Shown one piece after another: positions 33,414 to 45,250 of a stretch of 64,000 nucleotides of DNA. The notes beneath the pieces were generated by a model, which had not been told where the DNA came from, did no database searches, and saw only the letters and a list, made by a program, of their open reading frames with translations. The first letter of the stretch is position 1, and each line of letters starts with the position of its first letter. Position numbers and translations under genes: made by a program. The stretch comes from Limnanthes douglasii subsp. nivea. Lineage: Eukaryota > Streptophyta > Magnoliopsida > Brassicales > Limnanthaceae. The DNA lies in the NCBI GenBank assembly GCA_036936605.1, contig JAUPFV010000005.1, forward strand, positions 157,605,195 through 157,669,194. The letters are read 5' to 3'.

Positions 33414-34299
33414 CTTGGTACTTTACTATATATTTATTAAAAATAAACTTATCCGATTATTATTAATTGTATTTATTCATTTTTAATATATGAAGATACA
33501 TAAATAATTAAGTTAAATTCAATTTAAAAAATATCACATTAAATAATTTTTAAATACAGAAATTGTTAATATAAATTATAAATAAATTATAATTTAATCA
33601 AAATTATAAATTATATACATAAATAAATATTTAGAAAAAAACTGAAAAACGATCTTGAAATGCGGAGTAGACTATTTGATTAAATACCTAAAATTAAAAA
33701 AAATTAAAGTTAGTCACAAAAATTATAAAAACAATTAAAATAAATTATTATAACCATTAAATATATAAAAACTAAAACAACTTTTTTGAAAAAAATTAAT
33801 AAATTTAAGGACGTTAGTTTAAAAAAAATTAAGGACTCAATTATATAAAAAATATATTAAGAATTTTTTAAAAAAAATTGTCTGCACCATCGGTACACAC
33901 AAGACATGCACCATCGGTGCGCATTTTCCGGGCTGGAAAATGGCCAAAAACACAAAAAAAAAAATTCCTAATTTAGTCTTAAATTTAATTTTGAAATTAA
34001 ACCTAATTCTAATCTATGATTTAAAAAAAAAACTTAAAAAATTCAGAACAATTAAGTCTAAACAATAAAAAAATCATTGATCAAACAAATTCGCCGGAAA
34101 AATTAGAGAGAAGTAAGAGAAGTAAGAGTGAATATGAAATGCTAGAGAAAAAATGAAGTGGAAGGATTTAGTAAAAAAAAAGAGCTTATATACCTCCAAA
34201 AGGGTATTTTTGTCAAAAATTGGGTATACTTATACCACTTTTGGGTAAACTCAAAATTGGATATACTTAAACCACATTTAGGTATATATAGCTTGACCC
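32014..34299 (-). repeat. Foldback element, right arm
   Basis: Inverted partner of the left arm. Private features are an 86-bp tandem duplication (32161-32246, 32247-32332; TTCTTCATTGTTTTTAGCT...) and expanded (TA)n runs at about 33061-33092 and 33347-33408. The left-arm counterparts of those runs are only a few units long. The GCACCATCGGTGC patch lies at 33885-33925. Confidence 0.88.
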
Positions 34300-34308
34300 T
34301 AACTTCAA
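34300..34308 (+). repeat. 9-bp target-site duplication, right
   Basis: TAACTTCAA, identical to 29773-29781. Confidence 0.85.
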
Positions 34309-35001
34309 TCCATAAAACATACTCTAAAACCCATCAACAGAATTATACAGAATTACATTATATATTTTATACCGCCACAATTGTGGACATCCAATAGAAT
34401 AGAATCCGAGTGTCATTTTAATGTCAAATGAGCATCCACAACAAAACATAAAAATTAACTAAACTAAATAAAGTTATTCTATAAAAAGTATCACCAGTCC
34501 AAGATATAAAATGGTACAGTTGAATTGAATCACTAGATTTGAAAAGTGTTATCTTTTCACAGCACATTATTAGGCATCAGGGCACATAGTCACTTACCAG
34601 AATCAAAACTTGTAATATACATTTCATCAAACAGATTGTGTGCAACATAGATACAAAACTACATTCCATCAAACAGATGGTGTGCAATATAGATAACACC
34701 AAAACACTAAAATCTTGAACATTCGGACAAGGGGAATAAAAGAGAGAGAATATTCAAATTTGCGTTCATTTATCTAGGGTTTTGTTTCACCCGATCTGAA
34801 TATTGAACCCCTGTTTACGAAAGACAAATGTAGGTAGTTTTCTTGTCCACTAATATGCAAAAGCTTAGTTCTTTATTTTGTCTTCTCTAATTTCTGAAGT
34901 TAAATATTTTATTTTAAGTTCAATCTGTTAGCATATTAAACTTCTTCTTTTTTCTTTATAAAATACTAATCGGTTTATTTCTAAATGGTAATCTGGATAC
35001 G
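34309..35001. other. Spacer between two MULEs
   Basis: No gene recognised. A short direct duplication (CATCAAACAGATTGTGTGCAA at about 34627 and a near copy at about 34669) is the only structure seen. Confidence 0.5.
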
Positions 35002-35316
35002 TGGTCATTCCATACATATCTAAATTGAATCTAAGTTTATCTAAAAAATATTTTTGATCTAAGTTAATTTCTTTTAACAAAATTACTCTCCAACTTCCAT
35101 TTAATTACAAAAGTGTTATTAATGAATAAGAAATACGAAGTAAATCATGAATTACCCAAATCACAAAACAACCTATCTTCCTAACTTGACAAAGAGACAT
35201 TATGATTTAATATATCAAACCTCCTATAATTTTGTGAAGTTCTTCAAAATCTTCTTGAACATTCAAAGTAGCCTCAAGACATTCAACCATTCTTCTAAAA
35301 AAACAAAAAATCAAAC

Positions 35317-36110
35317 ATGAGTCAACTAGAATTAGGAATTAGCATGGAGGAGTTACTATCGCCAGAGGTGAGAGATGAGCTTATGTCACCGGAAAAGGAG
35401 GTTGAATCACTTGTAAAGGTAACAAAAAAATATTTCAATCCTGGTGTGCCTTCGCACCATCGGTTCGAGCCCTCACGACTACGAGTTGTGTTTTGATTTT
35501 GGTAATTAGGGAGCGGATGTTGCGGATGGATTTGGCGAAGCTTTCAACACTGACTACACTCATGTATTTTTCACGACTGAGTATTATACGCAAGTTGTAT
35601 TAGTTAAGTGGGTCAAGAAGACCGAAAAAGATAACGGCCTGGTTATCAACATAAAACGCCGCGCTAATATAGATGGAATCCTCAGATATTTTTTCAGTAC
35701 GAGAGGTAAAAAAAGTATATTCCAACAATGGCAGAAAAATATCGTAAAAGAAAGTTGACAAGAATAAAAAAAATTGATTGTCCATTACAACTAAAGGCGT
35801 CGCTGGTAAAACCGGATCAATGAAAGTTAGAAGTTGTTTGTGGGATTCACAAGTATGAGAGTTCGAAATAGGTTGACGGTCATTCATACGAAGGCCGTTT
35901 GAACGAATATAAGATGGAATTTGTAGAACGGTCGACCTATATGGGAACGTTCCCTAGAGAAATATTGAACGATGCTAAAAAAATTGAATGAAAATAATGT
36001 TTCTTCCATGCGTACTATCTACAACGCTAGGCAGAAAAACCAGGTTTTGAAGAAGACAGGCAAGTCACAGCTGCAGTTTCCGTTAGGCAAAAGTTACCGC
36101 CCGTAAAGCA
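35317..36110 (+). pseudogene. MULE transposase N-terminal relic
   Basis: Exon 1 from ATG 35317 reads MSQLELGISMEELLSPEVRD and ends before GTAACA (35419). After an intron ending at about 35509, the frame reads VLVKWVKKTEKDNGLVINIK, which matches the conserved '..LL.WVR..G..NGFVIVIKRS' start of plant MULE proteins. Then, one frame over, come KKIDCPLQLKA, KLEVVCGIHKYE, GHSYEGRLNEYKMEF and MRTIYNARQKNQVLKKTGK. These are the ordered blocks before the DDE domain in this family. Stops occur at about 35820 (TGA in the Trp position before KLEVVCG) and 35850. The DDE catalytic part is deleted, so only a fragment remains. Confidence 0.7.
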
Positions 36111-36358
36111 GTTCCAAGTGCTAATACGATTCGTGCAGATATGCCTAAAGTACTTTGTACTTATTCATTGCGTCGCTTTCTAGCAATAATATACCTACTA
36201 TGTTGTGTTCGTACTTAATATGTTGGGTTTGTACTTATAATGAAGATAAAGCAATACACTACAAAAGAAACAACGTACTTATAATTTCATAAAATTTTCT
36301 CATTCCATACAAAATTAAAGTAAAAACAAAGATACATAACTTAACATATGATATAAAA

Positions 36359-36743
36359 TTATTTGAAATCATAGCCTTCGTTATAGGTAATACTATATAG
36401 TTCTTCGTCCTTTAAGATGATTTGATCCATCACATATTGTAGCATCTCTTTGGAAAAATAGTTAGTGATTTTTAAATTAAAAGAGTCTGATGCATCATTC
36501 GTAATATCTGGTGACTGATTAAATACCAAAAATATTGGTCCACTTGTAATATACATGTATCTTGTCGCTACATCTTCACGACTATGTGGGGGAGGAATCA
36601 GTTTTTCCCTAAACATGTCGCGGTACATGAAGTACATCAATCATAACATGTCATCAAAAAACTCATTGGTATTATCATCCGACCGAGTAAACTTCACATG
36701 TTTTGCAACTTTGAGTATATGAGCATCGTCAAAGACGCTACAT
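36359..36743 (-). pseudogene. Unrecognised ORF with one internal stop
   Basis: On minus, ATG at 36743 (MECSVFDDAHILKVAKHVKF) reads about 127 codons to TAA at 36359, with a single TGA at about 36639-36641 before LMYFMYRDMFREKL. The stretch is protein-like (mixed composition) and lies inside the MULE between the transposase relic and the mobile-domain gene. I recognise no family. It may be an accessory MULE gene. Confidence 0.4.
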
Positions 36744-36899
36744 TCCATATTGATGCAAATTATAAGAAAAGAGTTAAAGTTGTGTGTTTAGAATAAGACA
36801 AAGCAATAGCCTTTTATAGAAGAGTTAATCTTAAAATTAGCGGGGATGTCTGAGTGAGATTTTATTTAGGTGAGAAGTCATTAGCGGGAAAAACAAATT

Positions 36900-37240
36900 G
36901 GCACAAAAAGTGGCACCATAGGTTCTATTTCCTGTGCACCAATAGTGCACATGAGTCCATACCATCGGTGCACTACCCTGTGCACCAATGGTGTAAAATT
37001 AAGGCACCATTAGTGCAGAGTAGGATGCACCGATATTGCCATCTACGTGGAACCCATAATGCTATACACCGACCGTCTACTAGCCCATGGTCGATACCTA
37101 GCACCATCGGTGTGGGATACCTGTACTGATGGGTACAAGAGTCCCACCCCACCGGTCTTGTGCACCATTGGTTCTCATGATATGGTATAAAGTAGTGTGC
37201 ATCATTGGTTCTAATGACTTAGCAACCATGGTGCAAAATA
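36900..37240. repeat. Cluster of GCACC-ATC-GGTGC interrupted palindromes
   Basis: At least nine near copies of the half-sites GCACC and GGTGC around a 3-base spacer (about 36936, 36962, 36979, 37001, 37026, 37100, 37160, 37198 and 37230, with variants such as GCACCAATGGTG and GCACCATTAGTGCA). The same motif occurs in the foldback arms (30055-30145, 33885-33925) and at 35453. The plus-strand frame across the cluster (36854-37129) follows from the repeat and is not a convincing gene. Confidence 0.75.
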
Positions 37241-37701
37241 TTTATGTTTTTCCATAACTTATTTTTTCCTAGGTTTTTTGTTAGTTTTGGTCTAAGTTTA
37301 CTTCTACATGTTCAAGATAAATCTTATTCTAGTTTTATAGATAGTTTAAGTATTAGTTTTTGACTTAGTTTTAGGGTTAGTTTGGAGTATAAATGTTAGG
37401 TTTATGGTTAGTTTGGAGTTTATTTAGGCATATTTTTTGTCAAATTTTTAGTCTTAAACTTATTCCAAGCGTTAAGAGTTATTAAAATGCAAGTATATAA
37501 GGCACTAAGTATTAGTAAATTTGGATACGAAATAAAGAACTACAAATATTAAACTAAGCAGAATAAGGCAGTACAAGTTCAAATCATCCGTTGTCCAATG
37601 CGATACAATACATAAACATGAAATAAATCATAGGTTAACCTAACATAACAAAAAAAGCTAATAAGACAAAAAACTAGCCAAAGATAAAGAAGATGTAATA
37701 T

Positions 37702-39018
37702 TTATTGTCTCCATTTTGGTGCACCCTCTAAATCTTCGCGATCATACATGGTGTTTAGAGATCGAACTACCTCCAAGAGTCTATCATCACTAGTGCGCGC
37801 AGGTGGGGTAATCACGTACCAACCATACAGAGCCAGGTAATGCCCATATATGGTTGTCATCGATATTTTATAAGTAGCAATGGTAACAGTCAAGCAACCA
37901 TTAAGTAAGTGCTGACGTCAATCTATCCAAGCACTCTCACGACAACTGTATCGAGCAAAATCTCCTTTTTCGTCACCAGGCTTAAGTACAAATGGAGGTT
38001 CTGGTTCATCCTGAACCCGTCCAAATTGGCGCATCACTCGATCAGGCATGTATCATTATACTTTGCTCATCATCCGGAGTGGATAAGTAACTAAACAGAT
38101 AGTCTGGACGGCGAACTAGACCCTCATTTGCTCGTAAGGCTCGACACGACCTGTAAAACAAAAACATATAACATTTAAATATATAAAAAGATATGATTAG
38201 TGGAAAATTAATTACTTATATAAGTGGTCACTTACGCCTTTCTCCTTCATATCCGAAAGAAGCGAATGCATCTGGATTCTGGGCGGATGTTTGATCCTAC
38301 AATTCTCTTAGGTAGCCATATGACAATCCTTGAATGCCTCAATATGTAGTCTGGCTTATCTGGGGGTCCCAATGCGAGGAAATGATCGCATATCCACCGG
38401 TCTAGCTGGTAACATATCCGTATAGGTTTTTCTTTGAAGATTTTGAAGCATCCTCCAAAACACAGATTATAAAGGCCAATGCACTAGTCCCCCATGTTAT
38501 ATCCCACAAACCGGAATCCATGTCATCTAACCCCTTCACGCTCTTTTGACTAGTGTCCACAAATATGGTGCACCCCAATAAGAACATCACGTATGCTCGT
38601 GATACTCGATGAACATTATCATCGTCAGTTTGTTCAAGGTACCGGCCTTTGGAAAATATCTCACGTAGCCATTTTATCTTGAACCTAACGCCTCTAGTGG
38701 ACTCCAGCTCTGCATGGATCTCCTCGACAGAGAGTCCCAACATACTCGTATAATACCCAAAAGCCTTCTTGCGTGAGACCGTAACCGCATTATGATTCCT
38801 ACCAACTCAGGGAGACCTGTAATGTAGCTAACGTCATCTATGGTAATGGTCATATCCCCAGAGCTGAAGCGAAAAATGTTGGTCTTCTGATGCCAACACT
38901 CAACAAATACCTCATTCAGTATATAATGAGTGAAGTGTTGAGGCAAGTGAGTAATGAGTGATCCGAAGGAGTATGGGATAAGTGACGATACACCTCTGGT
39001 TGGACGCTCAAGTCCCAC
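37702..39018 (-). pseudogene. Plant mobile domain (PMD, MAIN-like) pseudogene
   Basis: On minus from about 39018: HFTHYILNEVFVECWHQKTN, FRFSSGDMTITIDDVSYITG (matches the '..FHLP.GEMTITLDDV..ITGLP' PMD block), then one frame over RAYVMFLLGCTIFVDTSQ and WDITWGTSALAFIICVLEDA (matches 'RAYLL.LLG..IF.D' and 'YSWGSAALA.LYR.L..A'). Farther on, in another frame, PDRVMRQFGRVQ (about 38050), a hallmark of the family. A C-terminal part reads LALYGWYVITPPA (about 37800). PMD proteins (PF10536) occur both as host factors such as MAIN and inside MULEs. At least three frame changes make this copy non-functional. Confidence 0.78.
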
Positions 39019-39733
39019 ATACGTAGCACATTATAATGTGCATGTACGCCTAGAGAACTACATAGTTTTAAATAAAACAATAAGTAAGAAAACATACGAA
39101 AGTAAAACTTAACTAACAAAATCGTATAATAATTTGATACTTACTTGGCCGAAAAAGACGTGGAACGCCTTGTGATCCTTGTAGTCAAGGAAGAGTGTTA
39201 TCTTGTTGCCTCTCAAAAATGTAAAAAACTGTATTTACTTCTCTGTATGGATGACATCAACCTTCTCTGCATCCAAGGCATCTTGATCGGGGGTCACCAG
39301 TAGCATCCACCCCAACGCTAACTGATGGTGGTGCTGCCGATGTATGCACTGGGGGGCAGTAACTGATAAGAGGATGATGGTGGTGATGTATGCATATTAG
39401 GTGATCGGTGTACCGTAGGTGATTGTACAGGTGGTGCATCACGCCTTAATGAGCCCCCATCAGCCTTGTCAACTGTTTTTCAACAGTTTTTGGATTCCTT
39501 TAGCCTTTGTAAATGCGACGCCATAACCACTTGCTATGCTTCTCCTCTAGCTCATCCTCCCTCGACTTTCGTCTATGAAACGTTAGAGAGAAAATGAAGT
39601 GGACGTGGGTTAGTAGAAAAATATCAGATTAAATACCCCAAAAATGGTATTTTGGTCCAAAAAAGGATAAACTTATACCAGATGTGGGTAAACTTAATAC
39701 TGGGTAAACTTGGATATGTATAGTATGTCCCTT

Positions 39734-40620
39734 TCAACATATTGTTTATTGTCATTATAATTGACTATGGATTTATTGGAATGAAATTTAGTTAAATTGA
39801 TTTTAAATTTACAATCAATAACAAGATTGAGCATTCGTAAATTTTATAAATTAGTTATTCGATAAACTAGTTTTTTATTTGAACATAGTCATTAGAATGT
39901 TTATAAATTTACCATAGAAAAAAATTATTGGAATGATATTTAGTTAAAATGGGTTAAAAGTTAAAATTAATACCAATATTGAGCATTCGTAAATTTTATA
40001 AATTTGTTATTTGATAAATGGTTTTGAACATGAATTAGTTTTTTTATTATCCATTTTCGTGATAGATAGTCTATCATTGTTTTTTGGATTTAGTCCTTTA
40101 ACTATAGATTTTGGATAAAATTAGTCTACATATGTGTTGATTATTCATTTTCGTGAACAAATAGTCCATTAACTATCCATTTTCAACTACGTTAGCATTT
40201 TGACTTTCTATTTTTGATAAAATTAGTCCCATAATAACATACATAGAGGATTAACTTTATCGAAAATAGATAGTCAATGGACTAAGTCCGGTTACCCCAA
40301 ATTCAAACCCTAGTTTCGAATGCTTCTCTTCCCAAATCATGTTCTTTATATTCGAGTATGGAAAAGACTTCCAATTTTACGGTCATTTGGGTGATTAAGT
40401 TATATGGGTTTAGCCATAGGAAACTATTGAGTCCTAAGATAAAGAGGAGAACGAACAATACAACCACTCATGGGAATTGAATCATTGAATTACTAATGTG
40501 TTATAATACCTTATACTTAATTTAATTTGTTGTGTCTAACAACTATAAAATTTGATAACAATTGGGGAAAATTTATGGTGGATCTAAGGACACAATTGAT
40601 AGTTTTTGCTTGCTTTTTGT

Positions 40621-40674
<54 letters not shown>

Positions 40675-43170
40675 TTAGGATATTTCCTATATATACTTGC
40701 TCTTTCAGTAACAATATATGTATAGTTTTAAGGTTATGCACAAATATTAAAAAAAGTAATAATTAATTTTTTTTCTTTATAAAAAATAAAAAGAAAAAAG
40801 TCTAATTTGTAGATGATTATAAATAATATTAAATTTTGCATTGACAAGCGAAAATGATATGTATTGTTGGACAAAAAATATTTTCTAAAACGACATGTAT
40901 TTTGGGACGGAAGGAATATTATTTATCTGTATAAAAGTACATATAGAACAAAGGTTTAGGAAAGAGAAAGGTTCAAAATTAGAGTTTAAGTTTGGGTGTA
41001 ATCGGGTTAATTTATTAAATAGACGAATCTAGTTCAATTAGTAATTTTGTGAAAAGTGTTAAATTATAATTTTGTAAAAATAAATAGTAAGTATTTAAAG
41101 TTATATGGTAAAAAGGTTAAAAGTAAAAATAAATATTAAAAAATTAAATATAAGGACATTTCGAGTGTGAAATATAAAGTGATCTTATTTGTAATAAAAC
41201 ATTATAACTTTGGGTGTCACATGTCACTCTCTGGTTAATTGGTACGTGCCAATGATCATATATATATAACATTTGTAAACATAAGTGACCAATTTTGAGC
41301 ACAAAGAAACTTCAATGACTGTTTCATAAAAAATGACCGACGTCGATGACTCACGAAGGTTTTTAGCTATGGTTTGGATCGAAAACATAATAGAAGGCTA
41401 AGTTCACATAATTTGAAGAAGTGCCCACATACAGTTAAAATCTAAAACTTTCAACACGTGTAACATTTCTGCCAACCACTTGCATTTTCACCCAAATGAT
41501 AATTACATGCCCTCTAACTTAAAAAGTATGATCCAAATGTCATACCTACACAAAATATCCTTTCTAAAAAAATTCATCACAATATAAATTTATTAAAACA
41601 TATAAACGAAGACCTCAATCGACAAACCCAGTTGAAGCTACTTATATACTTCTTTTTAACCCTGAACCTCAGTTTTCAACATGGAATATAAGGGCTACTT
41701 AAGGAATTCCAGTAAAGAAATTAAATCCGAAAAAAAATCAAATTTCTCAACATAAAATAAATTACAAGAGAAAATAATGGAAATGTATAGTCTTTTCCTC
41801 ACAATTCGTTAAGGGCTAGGGGCTACACGAATACCTTCGAAACAAGTTTGGCCGAACCATGTCTCCAGCAATTCTTTTTAAAGCAATGAAAACATTAAAA
41901 ATGACATAGTAGTCATTATTTTATCCTTCACCAAGAACTAAAAGGCTACTCAACTATGACCGACAAAAAATTGAAGCATTCCGAAACTGTTTCAGATAAA
42001 AAGACAAAGTTTCAAACAAACAAGTAAGATCAAAAGTAATCTTCAGCAAACACCAAAATGCACCTCCATATCAATGACGTAGCCAGAACTAGAATACTTT
42101 GGTGTCATGGACTCTTCATTGTTATTAAACTATGTAAGGGACATAGTGACAATCATAGAAGAACTTTTTTTATCCTTATAGAAAAAAAAAATCGTGTTTA
42201 CAATGGCCATATATATATATGAATTTTAGTTCTGTTGTAATAATTGCATATTATTCTATTATATTGATTCTAATCAAACTTCAATCTAAAAAAATTATTC
42301 AGTTCGAGGGTCAAATATTGGCTGGACTTTAAAAGTAGGCTGAAAAAATATGGAAAATAAATAACAATAAATATGTTAATTCGCTATTGTGTAATAATTG
42401 GCGTTTAAAAAAAACCAAATTCTCAATTAAGTGTCGTTCACTACTATTTATAAAAATTAAATAGATTTAAGTATTTATGACCAAATAAATCTGTTTTTGG
42501 TTTAATAAAACAAAATATGAAATAGAGCGATTCCAGAACCAAGTACAAATTGATCGGTTTATTCGATGCCCATTTAGTTGTTTTTATAGCATTACCCATC
42601 TGCCATCCAATTACATAATTTATAAGAAAAAAAGAACGAGCTTTTAAATTGGTTTTAGGATCATGATCACGTTTTTAAATTCATAATTGAAATAAACACC
42701 ATATATTATGAATGAAAGCGTAGATTTTATCCGGAATCAGACAAAGGAAAGATACACTGCAGCATCTTTTCTTTTCTTTCTCTCTCGTATTTATATTTTT
42801 TTTCTCCCTTCAATATTTTATCAGTTTTGTGTTTTGTAAGTATTTAAGAAGACTGCCTTTTATCCACGATTGGCCTACACTTTGTGACTAAAGAATTCTT
42901 TTATTAGGGTTGAGGAATTTAAAAACAAAGGAGGGTTGGAACATGGTTTGTATTACAAACTGGTAGCTCAGGCCGAGACGAAGCCTATTGGCTACGCCTC
43001 GTACCTCTGGCGAGGCACCTTACAACAGCTTTAATGTGCGTTTACTCTATTTTACGTCCGAATACATAAAAAAAGAAAAAATCACGTAACATCAAAATAC
43101 CTAATCTGATGATATCAAAACTACAAATCTCACCAAAATCAATGCTTCCACCCACCAAAGGTTAATAACA
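39734..43170. other. AT-rich intergenic stretch without recognisable genes
   Basis: No long frame, RNA gene or element end is recognised. A (TA)n run lies at 40623-40671. The right part borders copy B of the duplication. If the copia element at the window start is an insertion into copy A, the counterpart of this DNA may continue upstream of the window. Confidence 0.55.
40623..40671. repeat. (TA)n microsatellite
   Basis: About 24 uninterrupted TA units in A/T-rich DNA. Confidence 0.95.
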
Positions 43171-45250
43171 TGGACATCTTAAAGAACTTACCAATAAAAA
43201 AGAAAAACAACAAGGAAATCACATCTAATTCTCTAAAATTCCAAAGAGATAAACAAGACAGCACTTCCAGATAAATTTTTGATTAAAAGCTAAAGGTTGC
43301 CAAAGGAAAAAAGAAAGCAAAGAACAAGATCATAAAGGTTTTGCAATTCACATGAACAAGCACTTGAAGAGGAAGTTCAACTGATGGAAGTCAATCATCA
43401 AATGTACAAAAATATTCTATTGTAACTAAAAACAATCTTACTAAAGCTAATGCTCTCCTTATCAAAGCACAAAGAATGGAAGAAACTTTTAAGATGCAGA
43501 AGTGTTATGCTAACTGGGCTATAGAGGATGATAAAAACACAAAGTTCTTTCACAACTATGCTAAAAGGGAAAAAAATGAACTATTTCAATGGAATTAAAG
43601 CTGGAAGTATCTGGATTATAGATAAGCATTCCATTGGCCTCTATACAGTTGAGTTCTTTAAAAATGCTCTCACTGATCTTCCTTATAGGAACAAGGTGGA
43701 TGAAGAAAAAATCATGTTGGATCCTCTCTTCAACAACATTCCTAGTCTCATTACTGTTGAAGACAACCAGATGCTTTTGAAGCTACCTAATGAAGATGAG
43801 ATATGGAATATTATCAGCAACTTAAATCCAGCTAGTGCCTCAGAGCAACCTTCTACCGAAAGGTGTTATTTACAAATTAGAAATTACTTTTAACAAATTC
43901 TTTTGGGGCTCAACAAGCTCTGAGAACAAGATTCACTGGTGCAAATGGAACCCAATCTACAAGTCTTACAATGAAGGAGGTTTGAATATAAGAAAATTAA
44001 CTGATATTCTAGACTCTCTTTCTTATTTCTTTATCTAAGCTAGGTTCCATGATTTGGAAAAGGCTGATCAAGATTAAAAGCTATGCTGAATCTCAAATTA
44101 GTTAGGGTTTGGAATTGGTTTGGTAGACTTTGGTTAGACAATTAGTCTAACAATCAACTTCTTCTTACCTTAGATGGCAAAAAAAACAATACTTGGTTTA
44201 AAGGTGAAAAGGTCAGTAACTACTGGTCTTCTGATTGTTGGAATCTCAGTAGCTTGTATGATCTAATTCCTTCTAATGATCTTGATAGAATAAAAAATTA
44301 TTTTATGGAACCTGACAAGGATGATTTTATTATCTTGAATCTATCACAAAGTGGTATATTCAATCTTAAGGATACTTGGAAATCTATTAGGCTCAAGCAT
44401 AGTGAATCTTCTCTTTTCAAAAAAATCTGGAATCCTTTAACACCTAGAAAGTTTTCTTTTTTTATTGGAAAATCATTCACAAATATATCTCCATCGATAC
44501 TATAATGCAAAAGAAAAACATTTCAATTGCATCTAAATGTCAATTCTGTAGAAATATTGAATCACATAACCATTTATTTGTATCTTGTGAGTTTGCTTGG
44601 TCTATCTGGTCTTATTATGCAGACATATTCAACCTAAACATCTTCAAGTACATGACAATTACTTATATGACTAGAGTTTTATTTTGGTCCACTAATAGGA
44701 ACACTCAAGTGAGACAAATTATACCATCTATTATATTGGGTATTATTTGTAAAGCTAGAAACTCTGTAAAGATAAAAGGTTATAACTTAACTCTGATGCT
44801 TTCTGTCATTATAATAAAGAATCAAGTGGTTCTATAATTATAAGAGACAATAATGAAAACCTAATCTATGGTGCCGGCTCACTTTATGGAAAGCTCAGCC
44901 CTCTTATGGCTGAGGCCAGAGCTATCCTTGATGGACTGCTCATTTGTAAAATTAATGGCTTGAATTAGGTGGATTTAGAAACTAACTCCCAGATACTTGT
45001 TAACTTACTTGGTAATGGTATTATTCCTTGGACTCTTGAGCATACTCTCAATTGTATCAGGAAGCTTATCCATCCTTCTATGACTGTAAAGCACATTTTC
45101 AGAGACCAGAACCAAGCAGCTGACTGGCTTGCGTGATGGACTCTGAAATGCAAGATGAAAATCGATATTAACATCAATCAAATCCCTATACGCTTAAAAT
45201 CTATTCTCATCTTAGAAATTCTTGGTCTTGGCTATATATCACACACCTAA
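43171..45250 (+). mobile_element. L1-type LINE fragment with RNase H (copy B)
   Basis: Same RT-core-deleted LINE as 2133-3747, but extending through its C-terminal RNase H domain (about 44788-45135): NSDAFCHYNKESSGSIIIRD, SPLMAEARAILDGLLICKIN, VDLETNSQILVNLLG, FRDQNQAADWLA. Of the four acidic positions, the third ('LETDS') reads N, and stops interrupt it at 44967-44969 and about 45134. The domain is the RVT_3 type seen in RNase H-bearing plant LINEs, and matches the copy at 25385-25760. Confidence 0.85.

Larger units (their letters stand above)
29782..34299. mobile_element. Foldback MULE: 4.5-kb inverted repeat
   Basis: The left end GGGTCAAGCTATATATACC and the right end (GGTATATATAGCTTGACCC on +) are inverted. 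Almost the whole element is a long imperfect palindrome: the left arm 29782-31976 pairs with 34299-32014, around a short spacer. Perfect 9-bp repeats flank it. Within each arm a second, inward-facing end of the same type occurs (TATATATAGCCATACCC at about 31355-31371, mirrored at about 32641-32657). Each arm therefore looks like a small non-autonomous MULE with its own two ends, plus half of a shared centre. No transposase is encoded. The arms differ by indels, tandem duplications and (TA)n length, which argues against an assembly artefact. Confidence 0.92.
35002..39733. mobile_element. MULE carrying transposase relic and plant-mobile-domain gene
   Basis: The left end (GGTCATTCCATACATATCTAA at about 35002) aligns with the inner ends of the foldback arms, including the downstream CCATTTAATTA block. 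The right end, read inward on minus from 39733 (GGGACATACTATACATATCC, then AAGTTTACCCA), aligns with the foldback outer ends. Both also share AGAGAAAATGAAGTGGA-like sequence about 140-150 bp inside (39587; 34143). Inside are a transposase N-terminal relic on +, an unknown minus-strand ORF, a cluster of GCACC...GGTGC motifs and a plant-mobile-domain pseudogene on minus. I could not find matching target repeats, so the exact ends are approximate. Confidence 0.7.

Noticed and set aside
36854..37129. Plus-strand ORF of about 91 codons
   Set aside because: Mostly a translation of the GCACC...GGTGC repeats. No family similarity, and the neighbouring repeats outside the frame look the same.
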